Source: DASVEE01 sp036399695
GTDB lineage: Bacteria; Acidobacteriota; Thermoanaerobaculia; Gp7-AA8
Length of the DNA: 24,427 bases
NCBI GenBank assembly: GCA_036399695.1
Contig: DASWMP010000011.1
Location: 1-24,427, forward strand
Reading direction: 5' to 3'
The notes beneath the pieces are model-generated. The model had not been told where the DNA came from, searched no databases, and was given only the letters and a program-made list of their open reading frames with translations. Numbering within the stretch: the stretch's first letter is position 1; each line of letters starts with the position of its first letter. Both the position numbers and the translations under genes were made by a program. Shown here one piece after another: positions 1-7,508 of the stretch.

Positions 1-24
1 GATATTCGGCGGAATCTGAATGTG

Positions 25-46
25 GGACAGACACTCCTGTCTGTCC
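25..46. repeat. Small hairpin repeat (family 1, copy 1)
   Basis: A 9-bp perfect inverted repeat (GGACAGACA / TGTCTGTCC) is closed by a 4-base CTCC loop. The same hairpin recurs twice head-to-head at 4348-4414, and a sequence variant lies at 19813-19834. It sits in the gene-free first 158 bases, where I see no coding sequence or promoter. The size and dispersed intergenic positions are those of REP-type extragenic palindromes. No REP-associated transposase is present in the window. Confidence 0.75.
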
Positions 47-158
47 GCGCCCGCAGGCGCCGGTTCATCGACGGCAGAACCAAAGGAGTAGATCGAGGCG
101 CACCGTTTTGAGACACCCTCCGTTCGCCACCGCACTCCAAGGCCCACCATCGTTCCCC

Positions 159-1085
159 CTACCGCCCGGCGTAGAACGCCAAGATCCGCTCGTACAGCGT
201 GGCCCCGATCTCACTCTTGCACTCGAACGTGCACCCCGCCACGTGCGGCGTGAGAATCAGGCGCGGATCGTCAGCGAACCCTCCCACCGGCGGCTCCGGG
301 TCGAACACGTCCATCGCCATGCCGGCCAGGTGCCCTGACTCCAGCGCCGCGAAGGCCGCCGCCTGGTCGAGGATCTCCCCTCGCGCGGCGCTCACCAGGA
401 ACGCCCCTCGCGGCAGCATCGCCAGCTCCGCGGCGCCGACCATCCGGCGCGTCTCCGCCGCCAGGGGCACATGCAGCGTCAGCACGTCGGAGCCGCGCAG
501 CAGTTCCTCGAGCGACCCCGCCCGCTCCGCGCCACGTTCGGCGAAATCACCGTTCGACAGGTAGGGATCGAACGCCCGCACCTGCATCGAGAACGCCCGC
601 GCCAGCCTCGCCACGCGCATCCCCACCTGCCCCAGCCCCACGATCCCCAGCCGGTAGAAACGCATCTCGTGACGCGTGGCGCAGTCGTCGCGCTCGAAGC
701 GGCCCGCCTGCACCTCTCGTGTATAGAACGGCACCGTGCGCGTCAGCGCGATCATGGACCCGAGCACCAGCTCTGCCACCGCGTTCGCATTGCCGCCCGG
801 CAGATTGATGATGGCGATGCCGCGCGAGCGGGCGTACTCCACGTCGATGTTGTCGATGCCCGACGTGCCCTGCGCGATCAGCTCCAGCCGCGGCGCTGCT
901 TCGAGCACCCGGCGCGTCACCTTGTTGTAGGCGCGCGTCACCAGAATCTCCACGTCGCCCACAATCGCCGCCAGCTCCTCCTCCGTACGTACCGGGTGAT
1001 GCACCACGGCAAAGCGGGAATCGGTGGCGGCACGGTCCATCAGCGAGCGGTCGACGTCGGCGGCAATCAGCAGCGTCCTGGTCAC
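159..1085 (-). CDS. D-2-hydroxyacid dehydrogenase (phosphoglycerate dehydrogenase-like)
   Basis: Predicted cytoplasmic NAD-dependent oxidoreductase of 308 residues that interconverts a 2-hydroxyacid and a 2-ketoacid. The Rossmann dinucleotide motif GLGQVG is at residues 150-155, followed by the acidic NAD-binding residue in AFDPY. The family's catalytic triad is visible: Arg235 in SAARG, Glu264 in FDPEPP and His281 in TPHVAG. The protein matches the short dehydrogenase core and lacks the ACT or other regulatory C-terminal domain of full-length SerA. Serine biosynthesis is therefore possible but not shown; glyoxylate/hydroxypyruvate reductase or another 2-hydroxyacid specificity is equally open. 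The start is a GTG at 1083-1085 preceded by a G-run. The gene diverges from the methyltransferase starting at 1122, leaving only 36 bp for both promoters. Family assignment is firm; substrate is not. Confidence 0.88.
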   Translation of the reverse strand: MTRTLLIAADVDRSLMDRAATDSRFAVVHHPVRTEEELAAIVGDVEILVTRAYNKVTRRVLEAAPRLELIAQGTSGIDNIDVEYARSRGIAIINLPGGNANAVAELVLGSMIALTRTVPFYTREVQAGRFERDDCATRHEMRFYRLGIVGLGQVGMRVARLARAFSMQVRAFDPYLSNGDFAERGAERAGSLEELLRGSDVLTLHVPLAAETRRMVGAAELAMLPRGAFLVSAARGEILDQAAAFAALESGHLAGMAMDVFDPEPPVGGFADDPRLILTPHVAGCTFECKSEIGATLYERILAFYAGR

Positions 1086-1121
1086 CCCCCGATTCTATGC
1101 GGGTGTGGTAAACATCGCCCG

Positions 1122-1844
1122 GTGACTTCGCTCCACCGCGATCCGGACGAACTGCGCGACGTCTACCGACGCACCATCGCCGGCACGACGCCGTTCGCCC
1201 GCCAGCGGCTCGACGAAGGGCTCGAGCTCGCCCCTCACTTCGCCACGAAGTACGGCGACCGCCGCTTGCGCATCCTCGACGTCGGGGCCGGCAACGGCGG
1301 CGTCTCCCTCGGCCTGGCCAACGCCAAGCACCAGGTCATCGCCGTCGATGTCACGATCAACGGCGAGCTGGCCTCACTGCGCGCCCGCACCGGCGTCCCC
1401 CTCTCGCAGCTCGTCGCTACCGCCGGCGCGCTGCCCTTCGCCAGCGAATCCTTCGACGTCGTCCTCTGCCTCGAAACCATCGAGCATCTCCCGCACGCCC
1501 GCGCCTCGGCCGCCGAGATGATGCGCGTCCTCCGTCCCGGCGGCCAGGTCATGATTACGACGCCGGCCCGCGTGCGCCATCTCCTCAAACGCGATCCCCA
1601 CTGCGACGTCCGCGGCCTCCTGATGCTCCCCGACGCGTTGCAGAAGAAAGTCATCGGCCCGTCGTACGACGTCGAGCACATCTTCTGGACCGCCGGCGGC
1701 ATCGCCCGCCTCTTCCCGGGGCGAGGGCGCGTCGAGACGCTCGTCGCCATCCCCTGGCCCGGCCGCCCGCGCAACCTGCGCGAGGTGCTGTGGAAGCTCT
1801 TCCGTGGCCTGCTCTGGGACCGCATCGTCATCTACAAGCGATGA
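1122..1844 (+). CDS. Class I SAM-dependent methyltransferase
   Basis: A 240-residue methyltransferase of the Methyltransf_11 type. Motif I, ILDVGAGNGG, is at residues 51-60 (SAM binding). An acidic loop residue follows in VIAVDV, then ALPFASESFDVVLCLETIEHL (motif II region, residues 103-122), then LRPGGQVMITTP (residues 137-148). The reading frame is open far upstream, but that stretch is the antisense of the dehydrogenase. I chose the GTG at 1122, which gives a normal family length and a start just outside the divergent gene. The stop overlaps the next gene in an ATGA junction, so it is probably co-translated with the YfhO-like protein. A substrate tied to glycans or lipids is a guess from that neighbour only. 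Confidence 0.85.
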   Translation: MTSLHRDPDELRDVYRRTIAGTTPFARQRLDEGLELAPHFATKYGDRRLRILDVGAGNGGVSLGLANAKHQVIAVDVTINGELASLRARTGVPLSQLVATAGALPFASESFDVVLCLETIEHLPHARASAAEMMRVLRPGGQVMITTPARVRHLLKRDPHCDVRGLLMLPDALQKKVIGPSYDVEHIFWTAGGIARLFPGRGRVETLVAIPWPGRPRNLREVLWKLFRGLLWDRIVIYKR

Positions 1845-4351
1845 GACGCCTGCGCAAACACACCCTGGCGCTCATCGCCGCCGCGACGTTCAACTTCGTC
1901 GTCTTCTTTCCCGTGCTCTTCATGGGGCGCGTGGTCTCGCCGAACGACGTCTTCTTCAACTTCGATCCCTGGTCGTTCTATCGCCCCGCCACCGTGCTGC
2001 ACGTGCAGAACGCCACGCTCAATGACCCGCCCACCTCCTACCTGACGCTTGTGGCGATGATGAAGTCGCAGCCGGCGACCTTCCACTGGAACCCTTACAT
2101 CGCCTCCGGTGTCCCCGGCTTCGGCTCGTCCGCCGCCGCCATCCTCTCGCCGTTCGTGCTCCTGGCCGCGGCCGTGCCGCTGACCTGGTTCTACACGCTG
2201 CTGATCTTCGCCAAGCTGAACGTGGCCTTCCTCTTTTCCTACTGGTGGCTGCGCGAGGAACGTCTCGGCAAGCGGGGCGCCGCCATCGGCGCGCTGGTCG
2301 TGGCCGGCGCCGGCATCTACGCGGTGCGCTGGCTCTGGCAGATGACGAACGCCACGGCGCTCTATCCGGCGCTGCTCTGGATCGTGCGCCGCACCTTCAA
2401 CCGCAAGCCGGTGCCGCTGCTCGTCATCACGCCCATCGCCGTGGCCTACGCCCTGGCCGGCTTCCCCGCGGCGATGGCGTACGGCGCCTACATCGCCGTC
2501 ATCTATGCGCTCTTCATCGCCATCCGCGAGCGCGTCCTGCCGCTGCGCAATCTCGCCACCGCACTCGTGGCGACGCTGCTCGCGCTGATGATCGTGGCCC
2601 CTTCGCTCGTCCCCTTCGTGCAACTCGTGAAGCGCACCGGCTACCTCGGCATCCGCGAGCGCGCCGCCGCCGAGGTCTGGTATCCGGTCGCCCACTGGCG
2701 GCTGTTCGTCGATCCGATGGCCCTCGGCAGTCCCGCCTACAAGAACTGGAAAGGCGATCCGGCTCTCGGGCGGACGAACAACTTCGTCGAGAGCACCGTC
2801 TACGTGGGCCTGCTCACGATCCCGCTCGCGCTCGTGGCGATGTTCCGCCGCAGCGCGAAGACCCGCTTCTTCTGGATCGCCATGACGCTGATCCTCCTCG
2901 CGGCGATGTTCGGTCTCCTCGGCCTGCCGCGTCTCCTCGGGATGCTGCCCGGCATCAAGTACTCGCCGATGACGCGCCTGGCCGCGCTCCTGCCGCTGCC
3001 GCTCGGCTATCTCGCCGGTGCCGGCGCGGCCTGGATCGCCGGCCGCCTCCGGCGGCAGAACGTGCGCGCCACGTTCGCCGGCGTCGTGGCCGTGCTGCTC
3101 GCGTTCGACCTGGCCCTCTTCGCCGGCAAGTTCTACCCCTACCTGCGCGTGCAGGACGCCGATGTACCGTCGACGCCGATCATCCGCTTCCTCCGCGCGC
3201 AGCCGGGGCCGTACCGCGTCGCACCGCTGCTCAACTACCTCTGGCCGAACTCCTCGGAAATGTTCGGCGTCGAAGACATCCGCAGCCACTTCAGCTCCGA
3301 GGCCGATTACCGGCGGCTCGTGCAGCGGTTCGAGCCGACGTCGTGGGGCGGTACGTCGACCATCATCCAGCTCAACAGCCTGAAGCTCGATTTCAACGAT
3401 CCGCTCATCGGTATGCTCGGCGTGCGTTATTACCTCGAGCACAAGCCGATCGACATCGTGAAGTGGACCACGTTCGCCGCGACGAAGCCGGGAGTGAAGG
3501 AGATCGGCACCTTCGCCATGAAGCCCGGCATGGTCCTGCAGCGGACCATCGCCGTGGAGACCGAGCCGTTCTGGGCCATCGAGCTGCCGATCGACGTCAC
3601 CGAGACGCGCGGCAGCGCACCGCGGCTGCTCGTGGAGCTGCTGAAGGAGGACCGCGTCGTCTGGTCGCGCGCCTTCACCCCCGCCGATACCGAGGTACTC
3701 GACAAGGTCTACCTCCCGCTGCGGCCGTACGCGCGCCTCGGCCAGCGGGTGACGATGCGCGTCCGTTCCATCGGCATCACGGGCTGGATGCTGCGCGGCG
3801 AGAACCCCACGGCAGGGGAGGCGAAGCTCTTCTACGGCCGCGTGCAGACGCCGGTGATCTTCGAGCGCGAGCTGCCGGACGGGCGTCTGTTCCGCAACCT
3901 CTCGGAGCTGCCCCGCTTCCGCGCCGTCTCCCGCCTGCGCAAGCTGAACGACGACGAGTTCCTGAACGCGCGCGACGTCGACTTCGAGCGTGAAGCCGTC
4001 ATCACCGACGATCCGGTCATGCCGCCGGCCGTGAGCGCGACCGACGCGCGCGTGGAACTGGTGTCGTACGCACCCGCCGAGCAGCGTCTCGTCACGAACG
4101 CCTCGGCGCCGTTCTACCTAGCATCCGCTGAGAAGCTGACACCGGAGCTGGCCATCACCATCGACGGACGTCCCGTTCGACCGATCGAGACCGACATGAT
4201 GTTCGCCGGGGTGCCGGTGCCCGAGGGGAGACACGAGGTGGTCTTCTCGCGGCGTCTCGCACGCGGCTGGTGGTGGCTCGCCGGAACCGGCGTAGCGCTG
4301 CTGCTGGTACTCGGAGTCGCGGAACTGCTGCTCGGCCGACGGAAAATGTAG
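1841..4351 (+). CDS. YfhO-family large membrane protein (putative GT-C glycosyltransferase)
   Basis: An 836-residue protein starting at the ATG that overlaps the previous stop codon. Residues 1-25 form an N-terminal membrane segment. It is followed by a loop with NFDPWSFYRP and HWNPYIASGVPGFG, the large first extracytoplasmic loop typical of YfhO and other GT-C folds. About ten hydrophobic segments then run to roughly residue 430. A long hydrophilic, beta-rich C-terminal region follows, closed by one more membrane span (GWWWLAGTGVALLLVLG) and a basic tail. YfhO relatives are polyprenyl-phosphate-sugar-dependent glycosyltransferases of the cell envelope in Firmicutes; the acceptor in Gram-negatives is unknown. 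The TAG stop lies inside the left arm of a hairpin repeat (see 4348-4414), so the last codons may have been set by repeat insertion. Family call good, activity inferred. Confidence 0.82.
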   Translation: MRRLRKHTLALIAAATFNFVVFFPVLFMGRVVSPNDVFFNFDPWSFYRPATVLHVQNATLNDPPTSYLTLVAMMKSQPATFHWNPYIASGVPGFGSSAAAILSPFVLLAAAVPLTWFYTLLIFAKLNVAFLFSYWWLREERLGKRGAAIGALVVAGAGIYAVRWLWQMTNATALYPALLWIVRRTFNRKPVPLLVITPIAVAYALAGFPAAMAYGAYIAVIYALFIAIRERVLPLRNLATALVATLLALMIVAPSLVPFVQLVKRTGYLGIRERAAAEVWYPVAHWRLFVDPMALGSPAYKNWKGDPALGRTNNFVESTVYVGLLTIPLALVAMFRRSAKTRFFWIAMTLILLAAMFGLLGLPRLLGMLPGIKYSPMTRLAALLPLPLGYLAGAGAAWIAGRLRRQNVRATFAGVVAVLLAFDLALFAGKFYPYLRVQDADVPSTPIIRFLRAQPGPYRVAPLLNYLWPNSSEMFGVEDIRSHFSSEADYRRLVQRFEPTSWGGTSTIIQLNSLKLDFNDPLIGMLGVRYYLEHKPIDIVKWTTFAATKPGVKEIGTFAMKPGMVLQRTIAVETEPFWAIELPIDVTETRGSAPRLLVELLKEDRVVWSRAFTPADTEVLDKVYLPLRPYARLGQRVTMRVRSIGITGWMLRGENPTAGEAKLFYGRVQTPVIFERELPDGRLFRNLSELPRFRAVSRLRKLNDDEFLNARDVDFEREAVITDDPVMPPAVSATDARVELVSYAPAEQRLVTNASAPFYLASAEKLTPELAITIDGRPVRPIETDMMFAGVPVPEGRHEVVFSRRLARGWWWLAGTGVALLLVLGVAELLLGRRKM

Positions 4352-4414
4352 GACAGACACTCTTGTCTGTCCCGTGTACCGGTATGCCGGACAGACAGGA
4401 GTGTCTGTCCTACA
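4348..4414. repeat. Head-to-head pair of family 1 hairpin repeats
   Basis: Two 26-bp arms at 4348-4373 and 4389-4414 are inverted copies with one mismatch. Each arm is itself a 9-bp stem with a 4-base loop (GGACAGACA, then CTTG-like or CTCC-like loop, then TGTCTGTCC). The 15-bp centre separates them. This nested palindrome resembles a paired REP element (BIME-like). It lies between the convergent YfhO-like and methyltransferase genes and could act as a bidirectional transcription barrier or mRNA-stabilising structure. It lacks a U-tract. Confidence 0.85.
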
Positions 4415-4430
4415 TAGAAGCGGCGGCGCG

Positions 4431-5129
4431 TTACGCCTTTTTAGCCACCACGATGATCTGATACGCAAAAAAGTTCCGCCACAGCCGCGTGACCATCGAC
4501 AGCACCTTCTCCCCGGTCCGCAGCACCGCCTCGGGCGTAAAGCGCCCGATGACCAGCCGCACCGGCACCGAGGACGCTTTCGTCTCCAGAATCCGGAACC
4601 CCGCCCGTTCCACTTCCTCGCGGAACGTGCGCGCGGTGTAGAAGCGGATGTGCGTCCGGTCGAGGATGCCCCGCTCCTGGTAATTGAACATGCCCAGCAG
4701 GAGCGCGAACCGCACCGTGAAGTTCGCCACGTTCGGCACGGAGATGAAGACGCGGCCGTTCTCGTCCACGGCCTCCCGCACCAGGGCGAGGGCGCGGGCC
4801 GGATCGCGAAGGTGCTCGAGCACGTCGGCCAGGACGATGGCGTCGGCCTTCGGCAGCGTCTTCACCTGCTCCAGATCGGTGACGACCACCTGGTCGAAAC
4901 AGGCGCCGAGGGTGCCGACGCAGTCGACGTTGTACTCGAAGCCGATGGCGCGGTCGAAGTGCTCCCGAAGGGCGTGACCGAGCTCGCCGCCCGCCGCGCC
5001 GAGGTCGAGGAGCGTCCCGCCGTTGCCGGAGTGGCGGCGGATGAGGTCGATCAGAATGCGGTGGCTGCTGCCCTCGAAATCCTTGAACGTGTAGACGTTC
5101 GGCACGGTCGCGCGAGGGTAGTGGAACAT
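4431..5129 (-). CDS. Class I SAM-dependent methyltransferase
   Basis: A 232-residue methyltransferase of the Methyltransf_23/Methyltransf_11 type. Motif I, LLDLGAAGGELG, is at residues 40-51; DAIVLADVLEHLRDP, at residues 96-110, is the motif II/post-II region; GRVFISVPNVANFTVRF follows at residues 125-141. The segment after it (GMFNYQERGILDRTHIRFYT) is characteristic of methyltransferases found in surface-glycan and glycosyltransferase clusters. The C-terminal part has a weakly hydrophobic stretch around WRNFFAYQIIVV. The start is the ATG at 5127-5129, with no strong Shine-Dalgarno sequence visible. It is convergent with the YfhO-like gene and divergent from the exported protein at 5221. The methyl acceptor is unknown. 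Confidence 0.85.
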   Translation of the reverse strand: MFHYPRATVPNVYTFKDFEGSSHRILIDLIRRHSGNGGTLLDLGAAGGELGHALREHFDRAIGFEYNVDCVGTLGACFDQVVVTDLEQVKTLPKADAIVLADVLEHLRDPARALALVREAVDENGRVFISVPNVANFTVRFALLLGMFNYQERGILDRTHIRFYTARTFREEVERAGFRILETKASSVPVRLVIGRFTPEAVLRTGEKVLSMVTRLWRNFFAYQIIVVAKKA

Positions 5130-5166
5130 GTGACGTAGATCAATAGCGGGCCCGCCGGACCGCCGC

Positions 5167-5172
5167 TATACT
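5167..5172 (+). promoter_or_regulatory. Possible -10 element (TATACT) of the 5221 gene
   Basis: TATACT in the 91-bp divergent intergenic space is a good match to TATAAT and lies 48 bp before the ATG at 5221. I see no convincing -35 hexamer at the normal spacing, so this is tentative. A purine-rich ribosome site, AAAGGAAG, lies about ten bases before the ATG. Confidence 0.35.
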
Positions 5173-5220
5173 GCGCTCACCAAGTCCAAGGGTAATCGTT
5201 CACAAAGGAAGACTATTCAC

Positions 5221-5805
5221 ATGAGGAAATCAATTGCAGTAGCGATGCTGCTGGTGGCAGCCGCCCTCCCCCTGTCCGCCGCGAAGAAGTCGAAGGAAAC
5301 GAGCAAGGAACGCTTCGTCGACAGCGAGGCATACAAAGAGAAGGACGAGTTCCGCAGCGCCATCATCGACGACTACGAGGATCTGGTCGCCGGTGAGGAC
5401 ATCGAGTGGCTCTGGGTCAAGGACGGCGTGAAGCTGTCCGACTACAAGTTCAAGCTCAGCGGCAAGTTCGTCAACAAGTCCGAGATCAACGACAAAAGCA
5501 TGATGTCGACGTTCAACGAGAACTTCGACGAGGTCGTCAACAGCCGTAACGAGAAGGCCGCCAAGGGCACGCTGACCGTCGACGGCGGCGTCTACTGGGC
5601 CGAGCGCATGAGCCGCGGCAAGATGTGGATCCCGTACGCGGGCGGCCACCTCGCCCAGGCCGGCGCCGGCATCGAGCTGGTCTTCAAGGACAGCAAAGGC
5701 AACGTGGTCGCCAAGATGCGCCACTCCGGCCGCCAGGGCGACAAGCCCGAGGAAGCCGCCGAAGAACTGCTCGACGACGTAGCCAACTACGTGGCCGACC
5801 ACTAA
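5221..5805 (+). CDS. Exported protein of unknown function
   Basis: A 194-residue protein with a clear N-terminal signal peptide (MRKSIAVAMLLVAAALPLSA, cleavage likely after residue 20). A very charged, Lys/Asp/Glu-rich mature part follows. There is no lipobox cysteine, and I find no cysteine at all. The C-terminal third (YAGGHLAQAGAGIELVFKD, then a short strand and a final amphipathic helix EEAAEELLDDVANYVADH) is reminiscent of small periplasmic DUF4410-like proteins, but I cannot assign it with confidence. The ATG is supported by AAAGGAAG upstream. It is a single-gene unit with its own promoter region and a strong intrinsic terminator directly downstream, which suggests it is independently and perhaps highly expressed. 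Function not known. Confidence 0.8.
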   Translation: MRKSIAVAMLLVAAALPLSAAKKSKETSKERFVDSEAYKEKDEFRSAIIDDYEDLVAGEDIEWLWVKDGVKLSDYKFKLSGKFVNKSEINDKSMMSTFNENFDEVVNSRNEKAAKGTLTVDGGVYWAERMSRGKMWIPYAGGHLAQAGAGIELVFKDSKGNVVAKMRHSGRQGDKPEEAAEELLDDVANYVADH

Positions 5806-5823
5806 CAGCCAGTCACCACCATG

Positions 5824-5852
5824 AAAAAGCCCGGGCCAGCCCGGGCTTTTTT
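5824..5852. terminator. Intrinsic terminator (bidirectional)
   Basis: The stem GCCCGGG (5829-5835) pairs with CCCGGGC (5840-5846) around a CCAG loop. It is flanked by five A upstream and six T downstream, so it works on paper in both directions. It lies 18 bp after the stop of the exported protein at 5221-5805 and also faces the end of the minus-strand lipoprotein gene. Confidence 0.9.
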
Positions 5853-5855
5853 CAT

Positions 5856-5934
5856 TCTCGGAGTGCGGTGGCGCACGCCACCGCTCTTCTACACGCGTAC
5901 CAGAGCGGTGGCGTTCGCCCCCGCACTCCGAGAG
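5856..5934. repeat. Nested inverted repeat (family 2)
   Basis: Two 32-bp arms, 5856-5887 and 5902-5934, are inverted copies with about two mismatches around a 14-base spacer. The left arm contains its own perfect palindrome, GGTGGCG-CA-CGCCACC, so the element can fold as one long hairpin or as separate smaller ones. The right end directly touches the stop codon of the lipoprotein gene at 5935. The architecture is that of a paired extragenic palindrome, but the sequence differs from family 1. Confidence 0.85.
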
Positions 5935-6282
5935 CTACAAATCCGGCCTGGCCGTACTCCGCACATCAATGATCTGCGGCTTCTCCACCGGCCCCGCATC
6001 CCGCGCAAAGTCGTCGTTCGTGACCCGCTCATCCTGCACCAGCCGCCAGTTCGCCTCTCCGGTGAACGGGTCCACCGGCACCTGGGGCAGGTACTTCGGC
6101 ACCAGCTCCTGGAGCGTGGCCGGACCGCGGCCGTGGTCCTTCGTGTAGGCGGCGAGGGCCGTCCGGATACGCGGCAGCGTCACGCGGAGGGCGGGCTCGT
6201 GATTCACCGGCGCGGCGGGCTGTTCGCGCGGGCCGCACGCGAACACCGCCAGCAGCGCAACGCTAAGTAATCCCCACCTCAC
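5935..6282 (-). CDS. Small lipoprotein with pseudopilin (GspG-like) C-terminal region
   Basis: A 115-residue protein with a lipoprotein-type signal (LLAVFAC, Cys16 the likely lipidated residue). The body, IRTALAAYTKDHGRGPATLQELVPKYLPQVPVDPFTG in total (about residues 39-75), resembles the globular part of type II secretion/type IV pseudopilins: an amphipathic helix, then a P-x-DPFTG-type turn. A normal pseudopilin has a prepilin peptidase site and a hydrophobic N-terminal helix that builds the fibre; here a lipid anchor replaces them, so polymerisation is unlikely. The GTG start at 6280-6282 overlaps the end of the nucleotidyltransferase gene by 20 bp and has a GGGGG ribosome site. The two are therefore probably translated together. 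Function unknown; the fold comparison is moderate. Confidence 0.72.
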   Translation of the reverse strand: MRWGLLSVALLAVFACGPREQPAAPVNHEPALRVTLPRIRTALAAYTKDHGRGPATLQELVPKYLPQVPVDPFTGEANWRLVQDERVTNDDFARDAGPVEKPQIIDVRSTARPDL

Positions 6283-7336
6283 TGTTGTCCCCCAGCATGA
6301 AGCGGTAGGCCACCGGCTTGCGGTGCGTCCTGCCGATCTTCACGTTCCGGCCGATCAGCGACGCCTCGATGCGGCCGTTCACGTGCGCGATCGTCGAGTT
6401 CTCCAGCACGATCGAATTCTCGATCTCGCAGTGCTCCACGCCGCAGCGGTTGCCGATCGAGGTATACGGGCCGACGTACGCGTGCGAGATGCGTGCGTCG
6501 CGTCCGATGATGGCCGGCCCGCGGACGATCGAGTCGATGATCTCCGCCCCTTCCTCGATCACCACTTTCCCTTCGATCTGGCACTCGCCCGTGACGGTGC
6601 CGCGCAGGTCGCGCTCGAACGTGTCAAGCACCGTGCGGTTCGCCTCCAGCATGTCCTCGATCTTGCCCGTGTCCTTCCACCAGCCTTTGACGATGTGCGG
6701 ATGGACCGAGTAGCCGTTGTCGACGAGCCACTGGATCGCGTCCGTGATCTCCAGCTCGCCGCGCTTCGACGGTTTGATGGCCTTGGCCGCCTCGAAGATC
6801 GTCCGATCGAACATGTAGACGCCGACCAGCGCCAGGTCCGACTTTGGCGCGGCGGGTTTCTCCTCGAGGCGGATGACCACCTCGTTGTCGTCCGACAGCT
6901 CGGCCACGCCGAACTGCGAGGGGTTCGGCACCTTGGTCAGCAGGATCTCGCTGTTGCAGTCGAGCGAGCGGTACTCCTCGACGAGAGGCGTGATGCCGTG
7001 CTGCAGCAGGTTGTCGCCGAGGTACATGACGAATGGCGAGTCGCCGAGGAAATCCTCCGCCGTCAGGACGGCGTGGGCCAGCCCGCTCGGCGCGGCCTGC
7101 TCGATGTAGACGATGTTCGCGCCGTAGCGCTTCCCGTCGCCGAGGAAGTGGCGGATGTCCGCGCCCGTCTCGGGGGAGACGATGATGGCGATGTCCTCGA
7201 TCCCCGCCGCCACGATGGCTTCGACCCCATAGACCAGCACCGGCTTGTTCGCCACCGGGATGAGCTGCTTGGCCGACGTATACGTGAGCGGCCGCATGCG
7301 CGTCCCCTTGCCGCCGGAGAGGATGAGGCCCTTCAT
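6263..7336 (-). CDS. rmlA: Glucose-1-phosphate thymidylyltransferase, long form
   Basis: Cytoplasmic enzyme (357 residues from this start) that makes dTDP-glucose from dTTP and glucose-1-phosphate, the first step towards dTDP-rhamnose and other deoxysugars. The nucleotidyltransferase signature LSGGKGTRMRPLT is at residues 6-18. The metal-binding aspartate is in YLGDN (about residue 108), and the sugar-site motifs GLAHAV and VEEK-like LEEKP follow. From about residue 245 onward there is a left-handed beta-helix region with hexapeptide repeats, ending in MLGDNSEVGI. This extended C-terminus defines the long RmlA subgroup often found in specialised deoxysugar pathways, rather than the short tetrameric rhamnose enzyme. 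I chose the ATG at 7334-7336 because homologues begin with MKGLILSGG; an in-frame ATG at 7357 would add seven residues. No rmlBCD is in the window. Confidence 0.86.
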   Translation of the reverse strand: MKGLILSGGKGTRMRPLTYTSAKQLIPVANKPVLVYGVEAIVAAGIEDIAIIVSPETGADIRHFLGDGKRYGANIVYIEQAAPSGLAHAVLTAEDFLGDSPFVMYLGDNLLQHGITPLVEEYRSLDCNSEILLTKVPNPSQFGVAELSDDNEVVIRLEEKPAAPKSDLALVGVYMFDRTIFEAAKAIKPSKRGELEITDAIQWLVDNGYSVHPHIVKGWWKDTGKIEDMLEANRTVLDTFERDLRGTVTGECQIEGKVVIEEGAEIIDSIVRGPAIIGRDARISHAYVGPYTSIGNRCGVEHCEIENSIVLENSTIAHVNGRIEASLIGRNVKIGRTHRKPVAYRFMLGDNSEVGIT

Positions 7337-7357
7337 TTTCTGGTGCGTTCTGGTCAT

Positions 7358-7508
7358 TTCAGTTGGCGGTTGGCAGTTGGCGGTTGGCGGTGGATACCTG
7401 CGCTCGCGGTTTGCCGACTCCCTCTCTCGTGGTTACGTCTCTGCAGTCTCGAGCGTCGGTGGCGTTCATGCTCCTGCCCACCGCCAACTGCCACTGCCTA
7501 CTGGTTAA
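7358..7508. repeat. Heptamer tandem repeat and inverted counterpart in intergenic gap
   Basis: Four tandem 7-bp units of the type GTTGGCG/A occupy 7362-7389, just upstream of the nucleotidyltransferase. A shorter reverse-oriented run (ACCGCCAACTGCC) lies at 7479-7491 near the end of lptD. The remaining 85 bp between them show no gene. The inverted arrangement could form a long imperfect hairpin in the lptD-to-rmlA transcript. Confidence 0.6.

Noticed and set aside
1832..3442. 536-codon open frame antisense to the YfhO-like gene
   Set aside because: Product is a monotonous Arg/Glu/His/Gly-rich string without domains; it is the GC-rich antisense shadow of a gene with clear membrane segments.
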